A stretch of DNA of 64,000 nt, from assembly GCF_016522535.1 (NCBI RefSeq), contig NZ_JAEHOI010000011.1, positions 62,001 to 126,000 on the forward strand, written 5' to 3'. How positions within the stretch are numbered: position 1 is the first letter of the stretch; each line of letters begins with the position of its first letter. Below, piece after piece: positions 42,087 to 51,228 of this stretch. The notes beneath the pieces were generated by a model, which was given only the letters and a program-made list of their open reading frames with translations, ran no database searches and was not told the origin of the DNA. This stretch comes from Leucobacter edaphi. Its GTDB lineage: Bacteria > Actinomycetota > Actinomycetes > Actinomycetales > Microbacteriaceae. A program made the translations under genes and the position numbers.

Positions 42087-43655
42087 ATGACCAAGCACAC
42101 CGTAGACGGCGCGCCCGCCGCGGCCGGCACCGCCGCCGGACACGACGCCACCGATCCCGGGCTCAGCCGGCGCACACTGGGTGTCCCGGCCATCACGCTC
42201 ATGATCATCGCGGCCTCCGCGCCGCTCACGGTGGTCGCCGGCGGCGTCACCACCTCCTTCGCGGTGACCGGCTCACTCGGCGTCCCGCTCGGCTTCCTGC
42301 TGATCGCGGTCATCCTCACCGTCTTCGCGGTCGGATACACGGCGATGGGTCGCTTCATCACGAACGCCGGCGCGTTCTACGCGTACATCGCGCAGGGGCT
42401 CGGCCGCCCGCTCGGCGTCGGCGCCTCGCTCATCGCCCTGGTCTCCTACAACGCGATGCAGGTGGGTATCTACGGCCTGTTCGGATTCCAGCTGTCGATG
42501 TTCCTCGAGGCCAAGTTCGGCTTCGCCTCACCGTGGTGGGTCTGGATCCTGCTCTGCATCGTCGTCGTCGGGATCCTCGGCGTGAATCGCGTCGATCTGT
42601 CCGCGAAGGTGCTTGGAATCCTCGTGGGCCTGGAATTCCTCGTCGTGATCGTCTTCGACGTGATCTCCCTGGGCGCCGCGCCCGAGGGCGTCTCGACGGC
42701 CACGCTCGCGCCGTCCGCCCTGTTCGGCCCCGCGCTCGGCCTGATCCTCGTCTTCGGTGTCGCCGCGTTCATGGGATTCGAGGGAGCCGCGATCTACGGC
42801 GAGGAGGCGAAGGATCCGAAGCGCACCGTGCCGAGGGCCACCTACGCCGCGGTCGCGATCATCGGCGTCTTCTACGCCTTCAGCGCCTGGGCGTTCTCGG
42901 TCGGCATCGGGCCGTCCCAGATCGTGGCGAAGTCGCAGGAATCCGGGCCTGACCTGATGTTCGTCTTCATGTCGAGCCACGCTGGCGTGCTCCTCGCCGA
43001 CATCATGACGGTGCTGTTCCTCACGAGCCTGTTCGCCGCGCTGCAGTCGTTCCACAACTCCGTTGCGCGCTACTTCTTCTCCCTCGGCCGCGAGGGCGTG
43101 CTGCCCGGGTGGTTCTCGCGCACGAGCCGGGCCGGCGCGCCGTGGGCCGGATCCGTCGCGCAGACCGTGATCGCCGTGATCGTCGTCGTCGGGTTCATCC
43201 TCGGCGGCGAGGTGTTCGGGGGCGCCGCTGCACTCGGCGACACGGCCTTCCTCTACCCCGTGCTCACCATGTTCACCTGGCTCACGAATACCGGCGCAAT
43301 GGGGCTCGTACTCCTGATGGCGGTCATCGCCGCGGCCGTGATCGGGTTCTTCGCGAAGAACAAGCGTGGTGTCGGGATCTTTACCTCGCTCATTGCGCCC
43401 GCACTCTCGGGGATCGCGCTGCTCTGGGTGTTCGTCATGATCCTGCAGAACTTCCCGCTCATGCTCGGCCAGGAACAGCCCGATCTGACCACCTTCCTGC
43501 TCCCGGGGGTCATCCTGGCGGCCGGCGCGATCGGGATCGTCTGGGGCTACATCCTGAGGTCGCGCCGCCCCGAGCTCTACCGCCAGATCGGCCACGGCAC
43601 CGAGCCGGGCGCGTACGGCACCCAACTGATCGAGGTCGTCGAGGACGGGAACTGA
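42087..43655 (+). CDS. APC superfamily permease
   Basis: The 522-residue permease has a 25-residue Ala-rich N-terminus, about twelve membrane segments from residue 32 (LMIIAASAPLTVVAGG) and GFEGAAIYGEEAKDPKRTVPRATY. It is a paralogue of the permease at 39147. The start at 42087 follows GAGAGGGG; an in-frame extension to 41949 is rejected as non-membrane filler. The 178-bp leader contains the 14-bp palindrome GGCGGCGCGCCGCC right after the peptidase stop (41908-41921), a possible weak terminator, and a TACAAT -10-like element at 42009. Substrate unknown. Confidence 0.86.
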   Translation: MTKHTVDGAPAAAGTAAGHDATDPGLSRRTLGVPAITLMIIAASAPLTVVAGGVTTSFAVTGSLGVPLGFLLIAVILTVFAVGYTAMGRFITNAGAFYAYIAQGLGRPLGVGASLIALVSYNAMQVGIYGLFGFQLSMFLEAKFGFASPWWVWILLCIVVVGILGVNRVDLSAKVLGILVGLEFLVVIVFDVISLGAAPEGVSTATLAPSALFGPALGLILVFGVAAFMGFEGAAIYGEEAKDPKRTVPRATYAAVAIIGVFYAFSAWAFSVGIGPSQIVAKSQESGPDLMFVFMSSHAGVLLADIMTVLFLTSLFAALQSFHNSVARYFFSLGREGVLPGWFSRTSRAGAPWAGSVAQTVIAVIVVVGFILGGEVFGGAAALGDTAFLYPVLTMFTWLTNTGAMGLVLLMAVIAAAVIGFFAKNKRGVGIFTSLIAPALSGIALLWVFVMILQNFPLMLGQEQPDLTTFLLPGVILAAGAIGIVWGYILRSRRPELYRQIGHGTEPGAYGTQLIEVVEDGN

Positions 43656-43662
43656 GACTCGT

Positions 43663-43704
43663 CCGGTCCGCGCCGCCCATCCCCCGGCGGGATGCGCGGG
43701 CCGG
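43663..43704 (+). terminator. stem-loop terminator after the APC permease
   Basis: An outer ten-pair stem (43663-43672 with 43695-43704, one G-T) encloses CATCCC/GGGATG (43678-43683, 43689-43694), starting eight bases after the stop. Confidence 0.65.
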
Positions 43705-43785
43705 GCGATCCGCGAAGGGTGACATTTCACCTCAAAAACTGACGCATCGGGGCATCTTCCGCGAAGACGTCACTACGCTGTGGAT

Positions 43786-44715
43786 ATGACAGCAGCGATC
43801 GAGGCGCGAAACGTCGCGCGATCCTTCGGGACCAAAGCGGTGGTGATCGACGCCTCACTGAGCGTCGCGCCGGGCAGCATCACGGCGCTCGTCGGCCCGA
43901 ACGGCAGCGGCAAGACCACGCTCATGCTCATGCTCGCAACCCTCCTGCGCCCGGACTCCGGCGAGATCAGGATCGCGGGACACGATCCCCTACGGGCCAC
44001 GGCCGCCGCCCGCGCCCAGCTCGGCTGGATGCCGGACACCCTCGGCTCGTGGGGCACCCTGACCGTACGCGAAACCCTGTTCGCCGTGTGCCGCATGTAC
44101 GGCCTCACCGCCGACACCGCGAACACGCGAACCCAGGAGCTCCTCGCGATCGCCGATCTCGGCCAGCTCGCGGGACAGCGCACCAACACCCTGTCCCGCG
44201 GCCAGAAGCAGCGCCTCAGCCTCGCCCGCGCATACGCGCACCAGCCGAGCGTGCTGCTGCTCGACGAGCCGGCCTCCGGCCTCGATCCTGAGGCGCGTCT
44301 CGCCCAGCGCGCTTCCCTGTCGCGCCTCGCCGAGCGTGGAGTCGCGGTGCTCGTGACGAGTCACGTACTCGACGAGCTCGAGCAGCTCGCCACCGACGTC
44401 GTCCTCATGCGCGACGGCCGCACCGTCTCGGCGGAACTCGCCGCGCAGGCCGCCGAGACGACCCGCTGGCGGGTGCGGGCAACCGATCCCGAAGCGCTGC
44501 TCGCAGCACTCGCCAGCGCCGGGGTCGCCGCGGAGCGACGCGGTGGCATCTCCGGCGATCACGTCGTCGTGCTCGTGGCGGGCGAAGCCGGAGCCGCGTC
44601 GCTTCTCCGAAACCTGATCACAACGGGAATCGACGTGATCGAATACGCGCCGCTCAGCGGCACTCTCGAGCGGGCCTTCATGGGCTCCGTACGCGCAGAG
44701 GAGGACGGCGCATGA
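43786..44715 (+). CDS. ABC transporter ATP-binding protein (ABC-2 exporter type)
   Basis: The 309-residue ATPase has Walker A GPNGSGKTT near residue 36-44, signature TLSRGQKQRLSLARA (an SRGQK variant of LSGGQ), Walker B LLLDEPASGLD, and H-loop VTSHVLDEL. A C-terminal domain of about 90 residues, as in drug/NatA-type ATPases, follows. The ATG at 43786 has no ribosome-binding site; a TACGCT element seven bases upstream would put transcription start at the ATG, so the mRNA may be leaderless. It overlaps the permease gene by four bases and forms an export complex with it. Confidence 0.9.
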   Translation: MTAAIEARNVARSFGTKAVVIDASLSVAPGSITALVGPNGSGKTTLMLMLATLLRPDSGEIRIAGHDPLRATAAARAQLGWMPDTLGSWGTLTVRETLFAVCRMYGLTADTANTRTQELLAIADLGQLAGQRTNTLSRGQKQRLSLARAYAHQPSVLLLDEPASGLDPEARLAQRASLSRLAERGVAVLVTSHVLDELEQLATDVVLMRDGRTVSAELAAQAAETTRWRVRATDPEALLAALASAGVAAERRGGISGDHVVVLVAGEAGAASLLRNLITTGIDVIEYAPLSGTLERAFMGSVRAEEDGA

Positions 44716-45917
44716 GCGCACCGAACGAGACCACGGCTCTCCCGCAGGAACCGGACGGACGCGGTCCCACCGACGCGCCGTTCTCCAACGGGGCACCGGG
44801 GATCCGTCCGCCCGGTTTCTTCGCCGGGACCTGGCTGATCGCGTCCCTCGAACTCCGGCAGCGTCTCCGATCGCGCACGCTGTGGGTGCTCGCGATCGTC
44901 TGGTTCGCGATCATCGGGATCGTGACGTTCGCGATCTGGTGGACACTCGTTGGCCTCGCCTCGGGGGACCCGGATTCCGGTGGTGCGCTCAATGCGTTCC
45001 CGCTGTTCTCCGTGATCGTCTACTTCGTGCTGCTCTTCGGCACACTCGTCGCCCCCGCCATCTCAGCGGGGTCGATCGGCGCGGAACGCACGGGCGGCAC
45101 CCTCGCGACCACCCAGGTCACCCTGATCAGCACCTGGTCGATCCTCGCCGGGAAAACGCTCGCCGCCTGGATCACCGGCGTCGCCTTCATCGTGGTCGCC
45201 TCACCGTTCGTGGTCCTCAGCCTCGTGGTCGGCGAATTCCGCCCGGCCACGCTGTTCTTCGCCCTCATCGGGCTCATCCTGCAGATCGGGCTGTTCACCG
45301 CGATCGGCGTGGGACTTTCCGCGATGATCAACTCGCAGGTGTTCGCGATCGTCACCGCCTACCTCGTCGTCGCCGCGCTCTCGATCGGCACCCTGATCGC
45401 GTTCACCCTTGCGGTCGGCACCACGGTCGAATACCAGCAGGTCACCCGGACCACCTTCTCCGATGGCTACTGGCAGCGAACGAGCGAGTGCGACCCTGCC
45501 ACCGACAGCGGCTGCCTCGTGCCGCTGCCGGGAGAGTGCACCACGAACACCTCGGAAGAGCAGGTCGTGCACAACGAGCGGTTCTGGTGGATCCTCACCC
45601 TGAACCCGTACGTCGTGCTCGCCGACATGGCCACCACCGGAGGCCAGGACCACGCCGATGGAGACCTCTTCACCGTGATCTCCTCCGGTGTGAGATTCCT
45701 CCAGATACCCGCGACCTCCGACGCCGCGGACGGCTGCGTCGTCGGCGAACATCCCGACGCGCGCGTCGAAGCGCAGGCCGACGATTTCTCCGGTCAGCCG
45801 TACTGGTGGGTGGGCATCCTTCTGCAGTCGGCGCTCGCGGCCGGTGCTCTCGCCGGCGGGTACGCGCGGCTCCGCACGCCAGCGCGCAGCATCCCGAAGG
45901 GAACGCGCGTGGCGTAG
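44712..45917 (+). CDS. ABC-2 type transporter permease
   Basis: The 401-residue protein has a Pro/Gly-rich N-terminus, then about six membrane segments. The pattern GSIGAERTGGTLATTQVTLISTWSILAGK is the NatB/ABC-2 loop that contacts the ATPase. A large extracytoplasmic loop (about residues 240-290 and 320-355) contains several cysteines (SECDPATDSGC, GECTTN), which may form disulfides. The start overlaps the ATPase stop (ATGA). Together they would export a lipid, peptide or drug; no neighbour identifies the cargo. A strong hairpin follows. Confidence 0.87.
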   Translation: MSAPNETTALPQEPDGRGPTDAPFSNGAPGIRPPGFFAGTWLIASLELRQRLRSRTLWVLAIVWFAIIGIVTFAIWWTLVGLASGDPDSGGALNAFPLFSVIVYFVLLFGTLVAPAISAGSIGAERTGGTLATTQVTLISTWSILAGKTLAAWITGVAFIVVASPFVVLSLVVGEFRPATLFFALIGLILQIGLFTAIGVGLSAMINSQVFAIVTAYLVVAALSIGTLIAFTLAVGTTVEYQQVTRTTFSDGYWQRTSECDPATDSGCLVPLPGECTTNTSEEQVVHNERFWWILTLNPYVVLADMATTGGQDHADGDLFTVISSGVRFLQIPATSDAADGCVVGEHPDARVEAQADDFSGQPYWWVGILLQSALAAGALAGGYARLRTPARSIPKGTRVA

Positions 45918-45944
45918 CGCCGCGCCCTCACGACGGGAAACTGC

Positions 45945-45982
45945 GAAGGCGGGAAGGATGCGTGAGCATCCTTCCCGCCTTC
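45945..45982. terminator. bidirectional terminator between ABC exporter and prs
   Basis: A perfect 17-bp stem (45945-45961 with 45966-45982) and four-base loop between convergent genes. Confidence 0.85.
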
Positions 45983-46019
45983 GTTCCGTGGGCCGGCGCA
46001 GTAGCGCCGCCGCGACGCG

Positions 46020-46044
46020 GCCGAAAACCCGATGGGTTTTCGGC
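46020..46044 (-). terminator. short stem-loop at the prs stop
   Basis: Arms GCCGAAAACCC (46020-46030) and GGGTTTTCGGC (46034-46044) with a three-base loop touch the prs stop codon. Likely a second element helping end or stabilise prs-glmU mRNA. Confidence 0.6.
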
Positions 46045-47021
46045 TACGCCGCGCCCTCAAACATGGAGGTGACGGAGCCGTCCTCGAAGACCTCGTGGAT
46101 CGCCTTCGCGAGCAGCGGGGCGATCGACAGCACGGTCAGCTTGTCGAACTGCTTCTCCGGGCCGACCGGCAGGGTGTCGGTGACGACGACCTGGTCGATG
46201 AACTCCTGCGACAGGTGCTCCGTGGCGCGACCCGAGAAGATGGCGTGCGTGCACGCGATCGTGACGCCGCGGGCGCCGTTCTTCTTGAGCGCCTCGGCCG
46301 CCTTGGCGATCGTGCCGCCCGTGTCGATCATGTCGTCGACGACGACGCACCAGCGGTCCCTAACGTCGCCAACGATGTCGTGCACCGACACCTGGTTCGG
46401 CACGAGCGGGTCGCGACGCTTGTGGATGATCGCGAGCGGAGCGTCGAGCTTGTCGCTCCAGATATCGGCGACGCGCACGCGGCCCATATCGGGCGACACG
46501 ACCGTGAGGTCGTCGCGGTCGATCGTCTTCTTGAAGTGATCGAGCAGCACCGGCATCGCGAAGAGGTGGTCGACGGGGCCGTCGAAGAAGCCCTGGATCT
46601 GGGGTGCGTGCAGGTCGACCGTCATGATGCGGTCGGCGCCTGCTGCCTTGAACAGGTCGGCGACGAGGCGCGCCGAGATGGGCTCGCGGCCGCGGCCCTT
46701 TTTGTCCTGGCGGGAGTACGGGTAGAACGGGGCAACAACCGTGATGCGCTTCGCAGAGGCGCGCTTCAGGGCGTCGACCATGATGAGCTGCTCCATGAGC
46801 CACTCGTTGATGGGGTTGGTGTGCGACTGGATGACGAAGGCGTCTGCACCGCGGACGCTCTCGTCGAAGCGGGCGTACAGCTCGCCGTTCGCAAAGGTGC
46901 GGGCGTCCGTGGGAACGAGCTCGGCGCCCAGTTCCTCGGCGACCTGCTCTGCGAGCTCGGGGTAGGCCCGGCCCGTAATGAGGACGAGCTTCTTCTGCCC
47001 CGCCATCTCGATCTTGCTCAT
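46044..47021 (-). CDS. prs: ribose-phosphate pyrophosphokinase
   Basis: The 325-residue enzyme makes phosphoribosyl pyrophosphate from ribose 5-phosphate and ATP. The PRPP synthase signature DLHAPQIQGFFDGPVDHLF, the flexible-loop PYSRQDKKGRGREPISARL and the PRPP-binding VVVDDMIDTGGTI are all intact. It follows glmU with a 24-bp gap, the conserved glmU-prs order of bacteria, so both are one housekeeping operon. Confidence 0.97.
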   Translation of the reverse strand: MSKIEMAGQKKLVLITGRAYPELAEQVAEELGAELVPTDARTFANGELYARFDESVRGADAFVIQSHTNPINEWLMEQLIMVDALKRASAKRITVVAPFYPYSRQDKKGRGREPISARLVADLFKAAGADRIMTVDLHAPQIQGFFDGPVDHLFAMPVLLDHFKKTIDRDDLTVVSPDMGRVRVADIWSDKLDAPLAIIHKRRDPLVPNQVSVHDIVGDVRDRWCVVVDDMIDTGGTIAKAAEALKKNGARGVTIACTHAIFSGRATEHLSQEFIDQVVVTDTLPVGPEKQFDKLTVLSIAPLLAKAIHEVFEDGSVTSMFEGAA

Positions 47022-47045
47022 CGGTGCGTAATTCCCATCTCCCGC

Positions 47046-48503
47046 TTAGTGTTCACCGTCTGTCGCACGGGGCGCCTCTGCCGATTGGGCCCTGGACGCC
47101 GCTTCCGCGGAGCTCGTTCCCGGTCGGTTTTCAACGACCCACCCCTCGATGTTCCGCTGCGGCGCCACGTTGAGCGCCAGGGACCCCGAGGGGACGTTCT
47201 TCCGGATGACCGTACCCGCTGCCGTGTACGTTCCATCCTCAATGGTAACCGGCGCGATCAGCACATTCTTCGATCCGATGCGAACTGCGTCGCCGACCGT
47301 GGCCTGATGCTTCTGCACTCCGTCGTAGTTGGCGAAGATCGTGCCCGCCCCGATATTGGAGCCCTCACCGATCGTCGCGTCACCCACGTAGCTGAGATGG
47401 GGGACCTTCGATCCGTCGCCGATCTTGGCGTTCTTCGTCTCGACGAAGGCGCCGATCTTGCCGGCTTCCCCGAGCTCGGTGCCCGGGCGAATGTAGGAGA
47501 ACGGGCCGACGTCGACCCTGGGGCCGAACACCGCGAGAGTGGCCTCGCTGCGGCGGATCCGGGCACCCTCCCCGACCTCGCAGTCCACGAGCGTGGTGTC
47601 CGGGCCGATGATCGCCCCGCCGGCGATCGTCGTTGCGCCCTGGAGGAAGGTGCCGGGCAGGATCTCCGCATCGGGACCGATCGAGACGTCGGCCTCGATC
47701 CAGGTCGTCGCCGGGTCCTGAATGGTGACGCCGGCGCGCTGGTGCGCGCGCACGATCCGCGCGTTGAGCTCCCGGCCCGCCTCGGCGAGCTGGACACGGT
47801 CATTGACGCCCGCGATGAGCCACGGGTCGTCCGTAGCGACCGCCTCGACCGCCCCGCCGCTCGCGAGAATGCGGGCTGCGGCGTCGGTGAGGTACTTCTC
47901 CCCCTGCGCGTTGTTCGTGTCGATCTGTGCGAGCGCCTCCTGCAGCGCGCGGCGAGCGAAGACGTAGATTCCGCCGTTGATCTCGGTGATCCGGCGCTGC
48001 TCCTCGCTTGCGTCTTTCTCCTCGACGATCCCGGTGACGGCGCGGCGCTCATCGCGGAGGATCCGCCCGAGGCCGGTCGGGTTCGCGAAGATCGCGGAGA
48101 GCATGGTCATGGCGCGGCTGCCCTCGAGATGACCGGTGAGCAGGTCTTCGAGCGTGGGCGCGTCGATGAGGGGCACGTCGCCGGACAGCACAACGACCGA
48201 GCCGTCGAAGTCGGAGGGAAGCGCGGCCAGCGCGAGCTCGACGGCGCGGCCGGTTCCGGGCACGTCGTCCTGGTCGACGATCACCGTGTCGGGGGCGTGC
48301 TCGAGGATGGCGGCCGACACCCGTTCGCGCTCGTGGCGGACGACCGCGATGACCTGCTGAGGCACGAGCCCGGCCGCGGTGTCGAGCACGTGCGCGATCA
48401 GCGAGCGGCCGCCGATGGGGTGCAGCACCTTGGGAAGCGAGGACTTCATGCGCGTGCCCTGGCCAGCGGCCAGAATCACGACGGCCAGCGAACGGTCTTT
48501 CAT
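47046..48503 (-). CDS. glmU: bifunctional UDP-N-acetylglucosamine pyrophosphorylase/glucosamine-1-phosphate N-acetyltransferase
   Basis: The 485-residue protein has an N-terminal uridylyltransferase (LAAGQGTRMKSSLPKVLH near 11-28, GDVPLI, NAQGEKYLTD) and a C-terminal left-handed beta-helix acetyltransferase (about 260-450; hexapeptide repeats, KNAKIGDGSKVPHLSYVG). It makes UDP-GlcNAc for cell-wall synthesis. The last 25 residues are a Ala/Ser-rich tail. GGGAGAA precedes the ATG, and prs follows. Confidence 0.97.
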   Translation of the reverse strand: MKDRSLAVVILAAGQGTRMKSSLPKVLHPIGGRSLIAHVLDTAAGLVPQQVIAVVRHERERVSAAILEHAPDTVIVDQDDVPGTGRAVELALAALPSDFDGSVVVLSGDVPLIDAPTLEDLLTGHLEGSRAMTMLSAIFANPTGLGRILRDERRAVTGIVEEKDASEEQRRITEINGGIYVFARRALQEALAQIDTNNAQGEKYLTDAAARILASGGAVEAVATDDPWLIAGVNDRVQLAEAGRELNARIVRAHQRAGVTIQDPATTWIEADVSIGPDAEILPGTFLQGATTIAGGAIIGPDTTLVDCEVGEGARIRRSEATLAVFGPRVDVGPFSYIRPGTELGEAGKIGAFVETKNAKIGDGSKVPHLSYVGDATIGEGSNIGAGTIFANYDGVQKHQATVGDAVRIGSKNVLIAPVTIEDGTYTAAGTVIRKNVPSGSLALNVAPQRNIEGWVVENRPGTSSAEAASRAQSAEAPRATDGEH

Positions 48504-48572
48504 CGGGTTCTCCCTTTCCCCCCGCGCGCGGCGTGCGAGGTAGCCGCGACGGATTTCCCGGTCACGCAGCCG

Positions 48573-48644
48573 CTCCGCCCCTAGGATTCGAACCTAGACT
48601 TCACAGCTCCAAAGGCTGTCGTGCTGCCATTACACCAAGGCGGA
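48573..48644 (-). tRNA. tRNA-Gln (anticodon TTG)
   Basis: On the minus strand a 72-base cloverleaf folds with acceptor TCCGCCT/GGGCGGA, anticodon stem ACAGC/GCTGT around loop CTTTGGA (anticodon TTG) and T-arm CTAGG-TTCGAAT-CCTAG. The discriminator base is G, as expected for glutamine; CCA is not encoded. It lies just upstream of glmU on the same strand. Confidence 0.96.
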
Positions 48645-48780
48645 TCGTGCCGAAAAGGCACGGGTAACAGTCTGCCAGACTCGACGGGGCTTCTCGCCCA
48701 GCCCGGATCCTTCGCCGAAATCTGGGAAGAACTCGGCGGACGGGTGGGCTGCACACGGATCATTCCTCGATAATGGAGGG

Positions 48781-49317
48781 ATGAAGCACGATGACGAGGT
48801 CGATCAGATCATCGCCGATTGGGGCACCGCTCGCCCGGATCTCGATCTCGCGCCGCTCGCGATCTTCTCGCGGCTCTGGCGCGTGAGCAAGCATTTGGAC
48901 CGGGCACGTTCACACGCCTTCGAGCGTTCCGGGCTCACGAGCTGGGAATTCGACGTGCTCGCGGTGCTGCGACGCGGCGGCGAACCATTCAGGCAGAGCC
49001 CGAAGGTGCTCGTGCAGCAGACGATGGTGTCGAGCGGCACGATGACGAACCGGATCGATCGACTGGTGGATCGGGGCCTCGTGGCCCGGCACACCGACCC
49101 GAACGACGGCCGCGGCGTGCTCGTCGAGATGACGCCACTCGGGCTCACCCTCGTCGACGCCGCGATGACGCGGCTGAGCGACTCGGAGGAGCGCATGCTC
49201 GGCGGTCTCCCCCGGTCGGAGCGCGACCGCCTGTCGGCACTGCTGCGGCGGCTCGCGGCGAGCATCGACCGCTACGAGCCGGTGACGGAGCCGATCAAGC
49301 TGCCGCCGAGCGAGTAG
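48781..49317 (+). CDS. MarR family transcriptional regulator
   Basis: A 178-residue MarR-type regulator with the winged helix at about 50-120 (LTSWEFDVLAVLRRGGEPFRQSP; VSSGTMTNRIDRLVDRGLVARH; DGRGVLVEMTPLG). A GATAAT element at 48769-48774 ends six bases before the ATG, so transcription may begin at or near the start codon (leaderless); GGAGGG abuts the ATG and is too close for a normal ribosome-binding site. It converges on the amidase gene. Ligand and targets unknown. Confidence 0.88.
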   Translation: MKHDDEVDQIIADWGTARPDLDLAPLAIFSRLWRVSKHLDRARSHAFERSGLTSWEFDVLAVLRRGGEPFRQSPKVLVQQTMVSSGTMTNRIDRLVDRGLVARHTDPNDGRGVLVEMTPLGLTLVDAAMTRLSDSEERMLGGLPRSERDRLSALLRRLAASIDRYEPVTEPIKLPPSE

Positions 49318-49341
49318 CCCGGCGGCAGGCCGGCTACTCGC
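49310..49341. terminator. hairpin spanning both stop codons of marR-type and amidase genes
   Basis: Arms GCGAGTAGCC (49310-49319) and GGCTACTCGC (49332-49341) are exact complements and contain the two opposing stop codons, leaving a 12-base loop. Confidence 0.7.
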
Positions 49342-51046
49342 CCCCGATCGCGTCCCCGGGCAGCGCCGGAGCCGACGCCGGCGGGCGGCGCAGCGTGCCG
49401 CCTTCGCCCGCCTCGAAGGCCGCGGCGTAGGCGAGCAGCTCGGGATCCGAGTACGCGCGTCCGGCGAAGGTGATCCCGACCGGCATGCCGATGTCGCTCA
49501 TGATCCCCATCGCGACCGTGGCGCTCGGAATGCCGAGGTGGCGGAGCGCGTAGTTGCCGTTGGAGAAGAACACGCCGTTGTCCCAGGCGCGATCCGCGGA
49601 GGCGACGTTCACGTCGGCATCGGCGGGCCCGACGTCCCCGTTCGCGGGGAACACGACGCCGTCGAAGCCCTCGGCCTCGAGCCAGTCCTCGAAGAGCTCC
49701 TTGCGGAGCTGCAGCAGCCCACGGAGGCCGTCGGCGAAGTCGGGACGCTCGCGCGGATCAGGGATTCCAGCCTGCGCGTAGGCGACGGTCGCGCGGTAGC
49801 GGTTCTCGTAGTCCTCGATCTCCTCATAGCGGTCGGGCAGGCTGCCGGGCGGCGCGGGGAAGATCGTGTCGGGATCGACAGCCCCGAGGTTGGGGATCGC
49901 CGGGTCCCCGTTGGCGCGGAGGAAGTCGTCCCAGCCGAAGGCGAGGAAGTCGGTGAACTCGGTGTCCATCCAGCCAGCGGGGAGGACGCCGAGCTTGTCG
50001 ACGTTCTCCTGGCCGGGGCGATCGCCCTCGTACTGCTCGATGAGGGGGAAGTCCGTGACGACGACCTCGGCCCCGAGCGCCTCGAGGCGCTGCTTCGCGG
50101 CGGCGAACAGATCGAGAACCGAGGGGCGCACGTCGATGGGGAACGCGGGGTCTTCGCCGAGGTACATGCGGGGGACGGCGAAGCGTTTCCCGCGGAGCGC
50201 GTCGGGGTCCTGCAGCGCGAGATAGCTTTCCGGCCGGTGCTCGCTGGGCTTCGGGAGCGCGATAACGTCCTGGTTGCGCCAGAAATCGCCGCGACGGATC
50301 GGGTCGTCCTGCACGAGCACGTCCAGCAGGCGCAGCATGTCCGGCATCGACCGCGTGTGCGGCACCACCACGTCACGGGCCGGGAACAGGGGCCAGTTCC
50401 CGCGAATCGACAGGATCCCCCACGACGGCGTGTACGCGCACAGCCCATTATTCGAGGCCGGGCTGCGGCCCGAGGACACCGTCTCCTCACCCATCCCGAA
50501 CACGGCCAGGTTCGCGGCCGTCGACACGCCAGACCCGTTCGACGATCCCGACGCGAACGCGGCCGCGAGGAAGTCACGGTTGTAGGGGCTTTCTGCGCGG
50601 CCGTACACGCCGCGCTGCATGCCGCCGTCGGCCATGGGGGGCATGTTCGTCTTCCCGATCAGGACCGCGCCCGCCTCGCGCAGCTTCGCGACCGAGAACG
50701 CGTCCCACTGGGCGACGAGGTGCTCGAACGCGGGCGACCCGGACGCGACCGTGAGCCCCTCCACCATGTAGGAGTCTTTCACCGTGAACGGGACCCCCTC
50801 GAGCGGGCGGGCCGTGCCCGCCGCCCAGCGCCGATCCGACTCCGCCGCCTGCGCGAGCGCGTCGGGATTGGGCACCACGATCGCGTTCAGACCCTCCGGC
50901 CCGCGATCATACGCCTCGCCCCGGGCGAGGAACCGCTCCGTCAGCCAGGTACTCGTGATCGTGCCCGCGGCCAACGCCCCGAGCACATCCCCGATACTGG
51001 CCTCAATCAGGTCGAATCCGGCCTCGCGGTTCGTCGGTTCTGCCAC
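49334..51046 (-). CDS. amidase signature family protein
   Basis: The 570-residue amidase has the Ser-cisSer-Lys triad: Lys90 in FTVKDSY, cis-Ser169 in GSSNGSG, and Ser192 aligned with the nucleophile in ETVSSGRSP. The motif differs from the usual DTGGSIR, which puts it in a divergent branch. It hydrolyses an amide to acid and ammonia; in a region rich in amine catabolism an aryl- or acyl-amide is possible. GTG 51046 follows GAGGAAG; a 66-codon extension is rejected. It diverges from a TetR gene with a palindrome between them. Confidence 0.88.
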   Translation of the reverse strand: MAEPTNREAGFDLIEASIGDVLGALAAGTITSTWLTERFLARGEAYDRGPEGLNAIVVPNPDALAQAAESDRRWAAGTARPLEGVPFTVKDSYMVEGLTVASGSPAFEHLVAQWDAFSVAKLREAGAVLIGKTNMPPMADGGMQRGVYGRAESPYNRDFLAAAFASGSSNGSGVSTAANLAVFGMGEETVSSGRSPASNNGLCAYTPSWGILSIRGNWPLFPARDVVVPHTRSMPDMLRLLDVLVQDDPIRRGDFWRNQDVIALPKPSEHRPESYLALQDPDALRGKRFAVPRMYLGEDPAFPIDVRPSVLDLFAAAKQRLEALGAEVVVTDFPLIEQYEGDRPGQENVDKLGVLPAGWMDTEFTDFLAFGWDDFLRANGDPAIPNLGAVDPDTIFPAPPGSLPDRYEEIEDYENRYRATVAYAQAGIPDPRERPDFADGLRGLLQLRKELFEDWLEAEGFDGVVFPANGDVGPADADVNVASADRAWDNGVFFSNGNYALRHLGIPSATVAMGIMSDIGMPVGITFAGRAYSDPELLAYAAAFEAGEGGTLRRPPASAPALPGDAIGGE

Positions 51047-51078
51047 GGCACTTCCTCGTCTTTCGTCGGCGATGTATC

Positions 51079-51094
51079 CTGAAAATAGTTTCAG
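51079..51094. promoter_or_regulatory. palindrome between amidase and TetR genes
   Basis: CTGAAAATAGTTTCAG has exact CTGAAA/TTTCAG arms around ATAG, 32 bp upstream of the amidase start and 134 bp upstream of the TetR start. It is the best operator candidate for that regulator. Confidence 0.6.
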
Positions 51095-51228
51095 TCGCGT
51101 GGCGCGCCGTGTCAAGTGCGGCGCGCGAACCGCATCCGGGAACGCGAGCCGAAGCGCGACCGGGAGCCGGATGAAATCGGGACCCGGGTGAAACCGGGAC
51201 CCACGTGGATAGTGGATGAAGGAGCGAC

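Noticed and set aside
46032-48584. 850-codon open frame opposite prs and glmU
   Set aside because: Both essential genes are intact on the other strand; composition is typical of antisense GC-rich frames.
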